This document shows positions 6,181-10,817 of a DNA stretch of 10,817 bases, in pieces (position 1 is the first letter of the stretch; each line of letters opens with the position of its first letter). Under the pieces are notes generated by a model, which saw nothing but the letters and a program-made list of their open reading frames with translations, ran no database searches and was not told the origin of the DNA. The stretch lies in contig JALXCS010000362.1 in assembly GCA_026990815.1 (NCBI GenBank), positions 1-10,817 on the forward strand, in the 5' to 3' direction. The translations under genes were made by a program, and so were the position numbers. The stretch comes from Methylomonas sp. (GTDB taxonomy: Bacteria > Pseudomonadota > Gammaproteobacteria > Methylococcales > Methylomonadaceae).

Positions 6181-6548
6181 TTTGCTACGGGTGTGTTGCT
6201 AGCAAAGCGGACATAAAACATGCTGCCAATAAATAACATCAGGCTGAAAACTATTTCCAGTGACGCGAGTAATTTTTCAAGAGCGTCCTGGTTGGCAAAA
6301 GTTTCAATACTGCCATGCATAAAATAAAGCATACTGATATACGCAGCCCAGGCGCAACTGCGTTTTTTGCCGTGTAATAAACCGCGTAAGGGCAATAATA
6401 AAGGCAATACAGTAATAATAAGAACCAAAGCAACAGGGAATTTGATGGGTGGACTGAGAACGGTATGCCAAAGCATCAACAGTGCAAACAAGCTAAAAAA
6501 ACCAACAATTGCCAGCCAATAATAAAAAGTTGCAGATTTGAAAATCAT
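6177..6548 (-). CDS. DUF2069 inner-membrane protein
   Basis: This 123-residue protein is almost entirely hydrophobic, with four likely membrane helices at about 10-28, 37-54, 65-82 and 95-113. The charged loop HGKKRS (59-64), followed by AWAAYISMLYFMHGSIE, is the recognisable part of the DUF2069 family. The family has no assigned function that I know of, and none should be inferred beyond a small inner-membrane protein. The start ATG shares one base with the stop of wrbA (TGATG) and the stop overlaps the hda start (ATGA), so the three genes are probably translated from one mRNA. The constant pairing with wrbA and hda in gammaproteobacteria supports this identification. Confidence 0.82.
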   Translation of the reverse strand: MIFKSATFYYWLAIVGFFSLFALLMLWHTVLSPPIKFPVALVLIITVLPLLLPLRGLLHGKKRSCAWAAYISMLYFMHGSIETFANQDALEKLLASLEIVFSLMLFIGSMFYVRFASNTPVAK

Positions 6549-7132
6549 CAGCTGTTTAATTTTAATACAGTTTGGGCAAGCCGTTTACCCAAAGCCTGGC
6601 AGATGATTTTTTCATCATCGGTTAGTCCGGATTCTGCATGTGTGTGGCTGGGGCCGTAAGGTGTTCCTCCACTTTGAGTTTCTCTTAAAGCATTTTCACT
6701 ATAGGGAACGCCGAGGACCATCATGCCATGATGCATTAACGGTAAAAGCATTGATAATAAGGTGCTTTCATGGCCACCGTGCATGCTGCCTGTTGAAGTA
6801 AACACTCCTGCCGGTTTATTGGTTAATGCTCCGGATAACCAGATTTCCGTGGTGCTGTCCCAAAAGTATTTCATTGCTGCTGCCATGTTGCCAAAATGGG
6901 TTGGGCTGCCCAAAGCCAGGCCGGAACATTTTTTCAGATCTTCTAGCGTTGCATAAGGCGGACCTTGTTCGGGAATAATATCAGCAGTTTTTTCACAGTT
7001 GGCAGAAACTTCCGGAACAGTTCGTAAAATTACGTCAATTAAACCCGCAGATTCTACACCTCTGGCGATTTGATTTGCCATTTTGGCGGTAGCGCCATCG
7101 CGGCTGTAATAAAGGATGAGTATATTGGTCAT
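6548..7132 (-). CDS. wrbA: NAD(P)H:quinone oxidoreductase, WrbA family
   Basis: This 194-residue flavodoxin-like FMN protein reduces quinones by two electrons and so limits semiquinone and superoxide formation. The FMN phosphate loop is at 9-15 (YSRDGAT), the flavin-side loop GSPTHFGNM is at 75-83, and the WrbA signature FTSTGSMHGGHE is at 111-122. The conserved stretch GGTPYGPSH lies near 155-163. Length is close to E. coli WrbA (198). No signal peptide is visible. The ribosome site is weak, and the ATG at 7132 is chosen because MTNILILYYSR begins exactly at the first flavodoxin strand. It leads the tight minus-strand cluster wrbA-DUF2069-hda-panE, probably from the promoter suggested just upstream. 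Confidence 0.93.
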   Translation of the reverse strand: MTNILILYYSRDGATAKMANQIARGVESAGLIDVILRTVPEVSANCEKTADIIPEQGPPYATLEDLKKCSGLALGSPTHFGNMAAAMKYFWDSTTEIWLSGALTNKPAGVFTSTGSMHGGHESTLLSMLLPLMHHGMMVLGVPYSENALRETQSGGTPYGPSHTHAESGLTDDEKIICQALGKRLAQTVLKLNS

Positions 7133-7160
7133 TGGTCACAAGCAGGCAGCGAATAAGTTT

Positions 7161-7189
7161 TTGTTAAAAAAGTTCTCTGTACATGACAA
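7161..7189 (-). promoter_or_regulatory. Weak candidate promoter for wrbA
   Basis: On the minus strand TTGTCA (7189-7184) is a good -35 match. With a 17-base spacer it leads to TAACAA (7166-7161), a poor -10. It sits between the arsC terminator candidate and the wrbA start, which is where a cluster promoter is expected. Confidence 0.25.
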
Positions 7190-7214
7190 AAATTTGTGGA
7201 ATAGAAGGAAGTGA

Positions 7215-7249
7215 TTAAAATAAAAAGACACGCATAGATACAGCCGTGT
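7215..7249 (-). terminator. Weak candidate terminator of arsC
   Basis: On the minus strand a short 5-bp stem (ACACG at 7249-7245 with CGTGT at 7232-7228) is followed by C and then TTTTTATTTT. The T-tract is good but the stem is short with a 12-base loop. It lies about 100 bases past the arsC stop. I see nothing else definite in the 216-bp arsC-wrbA gap. Confidence 0.3.
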
Positions 7250-7348
7250 AGTTCTCTCGCCTCCCTGCGATAGAATATCTTGTTATTTCAAGCGCTTACC
7301 TATTTAACATCCATGGCGGTTAATTTTTTTTCGTGTACAAAGAAAAAG

Positions 7349-7696
7349 TTATAAAATTGAAAGCACATTCTCGGGTGGTCTGCCGATGGCTGCTTTGCCA
7401 TTGGCAATAACAATTGGACGCTCGATCAATTTGGGGGTTGCAACCATGCCTTCAATCAAGGCCTGGCGATCCAGCGATTCATCATTCATACCTGTAGCCT
7501 TGTATTCAGGTTCCCTTTTGCGCATCAGGTCTCGAGGTTCCATATTTAACATTTTCAGTATTTCATCAAGTTCTTTTGCTGTTGGTGGGTTTTTGAGATA
7601 TTCAATGATTTCTGGTTCAAGCCCTTGTTCACGAAGTAACTCTAAAGTTTGTCTTGATTTACTGCAACGGGGGTTGTGAAAAATTTTTACCTTCAT
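7349..7696 (-). CDS. arsC: ArsC-family (YfgD-like) glutaredoxin-dependent reductase
   Basis: This 115-residue thioredoxin-fold protein belongs to the ArsC/Spx family. It is annotated as arsenate reductase (glutaredoxin), which would reduce arsenate to arsenite in the cytosol. The active-site loop HNPRCSKSR places the catalytic cysteine at residue 11. The C-terminal pattern ERPIV...NGKAAIGRPPE carries the two conserved arginines of the family. It most resembles E. coli YfgD, which sits beside hda. No ars operon genes (arsR, arsB, arsH) are nearby, so a dedicated arsenic-resistance role is doubtful and the biological substrate is open. The gene is divergent from hldE and lies upstream of wrbA on the same strand. 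A TATAAT hexamer lies about 30 bases before the start; the ribosome site is weak. Confidence 0.9.
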   Translation of the reverse strand: MKVKIFHNPRCSKSRQTLELLREQGLEPEIIEYLKNPPTAKELDEILKMLNMEPRDLMRKREPEYKATGMNDESLDRQALIEGMVATPKLIERPIVIANGKAAIGRPPENVLSIL

Positions 7697-7725
7697 TTGT
7701 TTGCACTCTTTGTATCATTTAAGCC

Positions 7726-7731
7726 ATTATA
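7726..7731 (-). promoter_or_regulatory. Candidate -10 box of arsC
   Basis: A perfect TATAAT reads on the minus strand at 7731-7726, about 30 bases before the arsC ATG. The region 17 bases upstream (TCAAAC, 7754-7749) is a poor -35 and overlaps the -35 proposed for hldE on the other strand. Confidence 0.35.
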
Positions 7732-7750
7732 TTATCTTTCGCGTACCAGT

Positions 7751-7778
7751 TTGACCTGGAATGCACTTTAAATATTCA
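7751..7778 (+). promoter_or_regulatory. Candidate hldE operon promoter
   Basis: TTGACC (7751-7756) is a strong -35 match, followed after 16 bases by TATTCA (7773-7778), a moderate -10. A start near 7785 would leave a leader of only about 15 nt, and no clear Shine-Dalgarno precedes ATG 7801. Confidence 0.35.
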
Positions 7779-7800
7779 TTCTGACGTTATTTTAAAATCA

Positions 7801-9231
7801 ATGCAATTACCTGATTATAATTCTGCCCAAATACTGGTTGTTGGCGATTTGATGCTGGATCGATATTGGCATGGCTCAACATCCAGGATTTCCCCGGAAG
7901 CCCCGGTTCCTGTTGTCCATGTTCAGGACGAGGAGCAGCGCGCTGGTGGTGCGGGAAATGTCGCTTTAAATATGGCTGCTCTGGGTGCGAAAGTTAGGTT
8001 AGCCGGTTTTTGTGGCAAGGATGAAGCGGCAGATGCATTACGAAAAGTGCTTGAGGGGGCAGGAATTGATTGCCACTTGCAGAGCTTGGAGGAGCATCCG
8101 ACCATTACCAAATTGCGGATCATGAGCCGACATCAGCAGCTGATTCGGCTTGATTTTGAAGGTGGATTCGAAAATGTTGACTCAATGCAACTTATCGTGG
8201 CATGTCGGGATGTTCTTGATCAGGTTGATGTTGTGGTGTTGTCAGATTATGGCAAAGGCACATTGAGTGAAGTCCAAAAGTTTATTGATTTAATTAAAAA
8301 GGTGGGGAAGCCTGTCCTGGTTGATCCCAAAGGGACTGATTTTGGGAAATACCGGAATGCCTCTTTGATTACGCCAAACTTAAGTGAATTTGAAGCGGTT
8401 GTTGGTGCTTGTCAAGACCAACAGCAAATCGTGGAAAAAGGCGAAAAATTACTCCAAGAACTGAATTTGGAAGCTTTATTGGTGACTCGTGGTGAGCATG
8501 GCATGACCTTGTTAAGCAAAAGTGATGCGCCTTTACATTTGCCCACCCATGCCAGAGAAGTATTTGATGTAACCGGTGCTGGCGATACCGTGATTTCCGT
8601 ATTGGCCGCCAGTTTGGCGGCAAATGCTTCCTTGCAGGAAGCCACAACACTGGCAAATGTTGGCGCCGGTATTGTGGTCGGTAAAATGGGAACAGCCAGT
8701 TTTACTCCGGAAGAATTCAGTTATGCGCTTAGCGGTCAAAGAGCGCACCAGCGGGGCGTAATTAACCTGGAGGAATTGCTGTTTGCCATGCAGGCGGCAA
8801 GGCGGGAAGGTGAAAAAATCGTTCTGACCAATGGCTGTTTCGATATTTTGCATCCAGGTCATATCAGTTATTTGCAGCAGGCGAGAGATCTTGGTGATCG
8901 GCTTATTGTTCTGGTTAACAGTGATGATTCTGTCAGACGATTAAAAGGGCCGGATCGTCCTGTTCACGATCTGGAATACCGTATGCAAATGCTGGCCGCA
9001 TTGGAATGTGTCGATTGGGTAGTAGCTTTTGATGCTGATACTCCGCAGCAAATGATTGCAAAAATACTGCCGGATATTTTGGTCAAGGGTGGCGATTACA
9101 CGGATATTACCGAAATTGCAGGGCATAAAGAAGTTCTGGCTAATGGCGGAAGAGTTGAACTTTTGGGGTTTGTTGAAGGCCATTCCACAACCCATGTCAT
9201 CCAGAAAATCAAGGGAGATAGTAGTGAATAA
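7801..9231 (+). CDS. hldE: Bifunctional heptose-7-phosphate kinase / heptose-1-phosphate adenylyltransferase
   Basis: This cytosolic enzyme of LPS inner-core synthesis phosphorylates D-glycero-beta-D-manno-heptose 7-phosphate at C1. It then transfers AMP to the heptose 1-phosphate to give ADP-heptose. The 476 residues match E. coli HldE (477). The N-terminal ribokinase-like domain (about 1-318) opens with VVGDLMLDRYWHG and the SRISPEAPVPV block, and has the catalytic motif DVTGAGDT at 256-263 with D262 as the base. The C-terminal nucleotidyltransferase domain (about 340-476) has NGCFDILHPGH at 344-354, containing the HxGH signature, and later KGGDYT. Both active sites look intact, so the fusion is functional. 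ATG 7801 fits the family N-terminus although no Shine-Dalgarno is evident. Its last 8 bases overlap ubiA, which suggests an operon. The gene indicates an LPS-bearing outer membrane. Confidence 0.96.
   Translation: MQLPDYNSAQILVVGDLMLDRYWHGSTSRISPEAPVPVVHVQDEEQRAGGAGNVALNMAALGAKVRLAGFCGKDEAADALRKVLEGAGIDCHLQSLEEHPTITKLRIMSRHQQLIRLDFEGGFENVDSMQLIVACRDVLDQVDVVVLSDYGKGTLSEVQKFIDLIKKVGKPVLVDPKGTDFGKYRNASLITPNLSEFEAVVGACQDQQQIVEKGEKLLQELNLEALLVTRGEHGMTLLSKSDAPLHLPTHAREVFDVTGAGDTVISVLAASLAANASLQEATTLANVGAGIVVGKMGTASFTPEEFSYALSGQRAHQRGVINLEELLFAMQAARREGEKIVLTNGCFDILHPGHISYLQQARDLGDRLIVLVNSDDSVRRLKGPDRPVHDLEYRMQMLAALECVDWVVAFDADTPQQMIAKILPDILVKGGDYTDITEIAGHKEVLANGGRVELLGFVEGHSTTHVIQKIKGDSSE
9213..9217 (+). 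promoter_or_regulatory. Ribosome binding site deciding the ubiA GTG start
   Basis: GGGAG lies inside the end of hldE, six bases before GTG 9224. The in-frame ATG far upstream at 9056 is inside hldE coding sequence and has no such site, so 9224 is selected. Confidence 0.65.
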
Positions 9232-10096
9232 GGCCCTGATTTTAGATCGTGGGCAACAGTATTGGCTGCTGGCCCGGTTTGACCGGCCAATCGGCATTTT
9301 GATACTTTTGTGGCCGACCTTATGGGCGCTTTGGGTAGCAAGTGATGGCAAACCAGATCCATTGGTTTTTACGGTTTTTGTGCTGGGCGTTATTCTGATG
9401 CGGGCAGCAGGTTGTGTCATTAATGATTATGCGGACAGGGAATTTGATCCGCATGTGGAACGAACCAAACAACGTCCGATTGCTTCAGGTCGCGTCAAAC
9501 CCAAAGAGGCATTGATTGTATTTGCGGTGCTTTGCCTGATCGCGTTCTCTCTGGTGCTGTTAATGAACCGGCTAACCATTCTGCTGTCTTTTGTGGCGGC
9601 ATTTTTGGCGGCCAGCTATCCGTTTATGAAGCGTTATACCCATCTGCCGCAAGCTTACCTGGGCATTGCTTTCGGCTGGGCAGTGCCAATGGCTTTTGCA
9701 GCACAAACCGGCACAGTTCCACTAGTCGCGTGGATTATGTATTTGGCAACTGTGTTATGGGCGCTGGTTTATGACACCATGTACGCCATGGTCGATAAGG
9801 AAGATGATTTGAAAATTGGCGTAAAGTCCACGGCAATTTTGTTTGGTGACAAGGATCGTCATATCATGGCCGTCCTGCAAATAATGATTATTGGTTTGCT
9901 GCTTGTGATTGGCCGGATGGAAAATTTGACCTGGCCTTATTATATCGGTGTGTTGGTTGCGGCCGGCCTGTCGGTTTATCAGCAAGTACTGATTTTTAAT
10001 CGGGAAAAGTCACAATGCTTTAAAGCGTTTTTGAACAGCAACTGGTTTGGCCTGGCAGTTTTTTGTGGCCTGGCGTTACATTATTTATTGGTTTAG
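9224..10096 (+). CDS. ubiA: 4-hydroxybenzoate octaprenyltransferase
   Basis: This inner-membrane prenyltransferase joins a polyprenyl chain to 4-hydroxybenzoate, the first membrane step of ubiquinone synthesis. From GTG 9224 it is 290 residues, the same length as E. coli UbiA. The first aspartate motif NDYADREFD is at 67-75, and the second, DTMYAMVDKEDD, is at 184-195 with D184, D191 and D195. Both bind Mg-diphosphate. Family landmarks RPIGILILLWPTLWALW, YPFMKRYTHLPQ and the C-terminal QCFKAFLNSNWFGL are present, and several hydrophobic helices span the rest. A longer frame from 9056 lies within hldE and adds no family sequence. The gene overlaps hldE by 8 bases and is followed after 9 bases by a nitroreductase. 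No ubiC (chorismate lyase) is adjacent, unlike the E. coli ubiCA pair. Confidence 0.95.
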   Translation: MNKALILDRGQQYWLLARFDRPIGILILLWPTLWALWVASDGKPDPLVFTVFVLGVILMRAAGCVINDYADREFDPHVERTKQRPIASGRVKPKEALIVFAVLCLIAFSLVLLMNRLTILLSFVAAFLAASYPFMKRYTHLPQAYLGIAFGWAVPMAFAAQTGTVPLVAWIMYLATVLWALVYDTMYAMVDKEDDLKIGVKSTAILFGDKDRHIMAVLQIMIIGLLLVIGRMENLTWPYYIGVLVAAGLSVYQQVLIFNREKSQCFKAFLNSNWFGLAVFCGLALHYLLV

Positions 10097-10100
10097 GAGG
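10095..10100 (+). promoter_or_regulatory. Nitroreductase ribosome binding site
   Basis: AGGAGG overlaps the ubiA TAG stop codon and stands five bases before ATG 10106. Motif and spacing are identical to those of sodB. The overlap with the stop supports coupled translation with ubiA. Confidence 0.85.
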
Positions 10101-10105
10101 CAAAA

Positions 10106-10711
10106 ATGAATACCCTGGAAACAATTCAGGCAAGACGCTCGGTAAAACATTATGATGCCAGTCATCAAATGACTGATGCTGAAATAAATGAATTATTGTC
10201 TTTGGCGATACTTTCACCGACTGCTTTTAATGTTCAGAACTGGCGTTTTGTAGTGGTTAAAGATAAAGAATTGCGCCAGAAAATCAGGGAAGTGTCCTGG
10301 AATCAGGCGCAAGTTACGGATGCATCTTTGTTAATCGTGCTATGTGCCGATGTAAAAGCCTGGGAGAAACAACCGGAGCGTTACTGGAAAAATGCGCCTA
10401 AGGAAGTTCAGGATTTTATTTTACCGGCCATCGACAACTACTATCGTGGCAAAGATCAGGTGCAGCGAGATGAGGCGATGCGTTCATGCGGAATTGCCGC
10501 GCAAACCCTGATGCTGGCAGCCAAGGCAATGGGATATGATTCCTGCCCGATGGACGGTTTTGATTTTGAACAAGTCGGCAAGCTGATTCAGTTGCCGGAA
10601 GATCATGTCATCGCAATGTTTGTTGTTATAGGTAAAGCTGCTCAGGAAGCGATGCCCAGAGCAGGGCAGTTGGATCTTGAAGAAGTTGTGATCGAAAACA
10701 GATTTCCATAA
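10106..10711 (+). CDS. Nitroreductase family flavoprotein
   Basis: This is a 201-residue FMN-dependent NAD(P)H oxidoreductase of the nitroreductase family, likely cytosolic. The N-terminal FMN-phosphate contact is RRSVK (10-14), followed by the SPTAFNVQNWRF block (37-48), which packs on the flavin. The helix with RSCGIAAQTLMLAAKAMGYDSCPMDGFD and the late strand IAMFVVIGK complete the usual fold. The family reduces quinones, nitro compounds, enones and flavins, and the natural substrate cannot be told here. Placement directly behind ubiA makes a quinone-related role tempting but unproven. The ribosome site overlaps the ubiA stop, so it is very likely in the hldE-ubiA operon. No clear intrinsic terminator follows within the window, and the last 106 bases hold no supportable gene. 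Confidence 0.9.
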   Translation: MNTLETIQARRSVKHYDASHQMTDAEINELLSLAILSPTAFNVQNWRFVVVKDKELRQKIREVSWNQAQVTDASLLIVLCADVKAWEKQPERYWKNAPKEVQDFILPAIDNYYRGKDQVQRDEAMRSCGIAAQTLMLAAKAMGYDSCPMDGFDFEQVGKLIQLPEDHVIAMFVVIGKAAQEAMPRAGQLDLEEVVIENRFP

Positions 10712-10817
10712 TTTAGTCGCTTTTAGTCAGGAAGTGGTTCAGCAACAACATCTATCAGCGGCAAATAGCAATCTTTGGCTAATAATCACCAAAAAAGGCT
10801 TTTGGTTCACAATTCCA

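Noticed and set aside
9056..9223. Longer UbiA starting inside hldE
   Set aside because: The added 56 residues come from another frame of hldE coding sequence. GTG 9224 with GGGAG gives exactly the E. coli UbiA length.
10788..10806. Hairpin ACCAAAA/TTTTGGT near the right edge as operon terminator
   Set aside because: The stem is A-T rich and no T-run follows, so it does not qualify as an intrinsic terminator.
10712..10817. A partial gene in the last 106 bases
   Set aside because: Short open frames exist on both strands but none has a convincing start, ribosome site or recognisable sequence; the piece is too short to judge.
1..10817. A defence system, CRISPR array, prophage or toxin-antitoxin pair
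   Set aside because: No nuclease, transposase, phage or toxin-like gene and no regularly spaced repeats; all sizeable genes belong to ordinary chromosomal families.

Overview
The window reads as a piece of a gammaproteobacterial chromosome. All twelve proteins look like chromosomal housekeeping or stress genes: EF-G2, Fe-type SodB, Hda, WrbA, a YfgD-like ArsC, bifunctional HldE and UbiA. HldE implies an LPS outer membrane with heptose, and UbiA implies ubiquinone respiration. The order arsC-wrbA-DUF2069-hda is a known gammaproteobacterial arrangement (Pseudomonas type). Base composition is moderate, with AT-rich gaps. A methanotroph-like (Methylococcales) host is only a guess from the overall flavour of the proteins. 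I see no rRNA, tRNA, CRISPR array, transposase or phage gene.

Layout. Bases 1-159 are noncoding and fold on themselves as one long imperfect palindrome that looks like a MITE or intergenic repeat; its right end supplies the stop codon of the next gene. A CYTH-domain protein (minus, start 627) and an EF-G2 gene (minus, start 2794) follow. Between them lies a perfect 13-bp dyad that overlaps a good promoter match for the CYTH gene. A gap of about 420 bp separates EF-G2 from the divergent sodB (3216). sodB ends at a clear intrinsic terminator. An SDR oxidoreductase (3871) follows and converges on, and overlaps, a minus-strand cluster: wrbA, DUF2069 membrane protein, hda and a panE-like reductase. 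Each junction in that cluster overlaps by 1-4 bases, which suggests translational coupling. arsC (minus) lies upstream of this cluster, separated by 216 bp that hold a weak terminator and a weak promoter. arsC is divergent from hldE. hldE, ubiA and a nitroreductase form a tight plus-strand operon. The last 106 bases hold no gene I can support.

How the genes fit together. sodB, wrbA, the nitroreductase and the SDR are redox or oxidative-stress functions. hldE makes the activated heptose precursor for LPS, ubiA makes a ubiquinone precursor, hda controls replication initiation through DnaA-ATP hydrolysis, and the panE-like protein may serve pantothenate/CoA synthesis. I found no new multi-gene system. 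The most interesting material is noncoding: the palindromic element at the left edge, the dyad-promoter overlap at 661-694, and the sodB upstream region.
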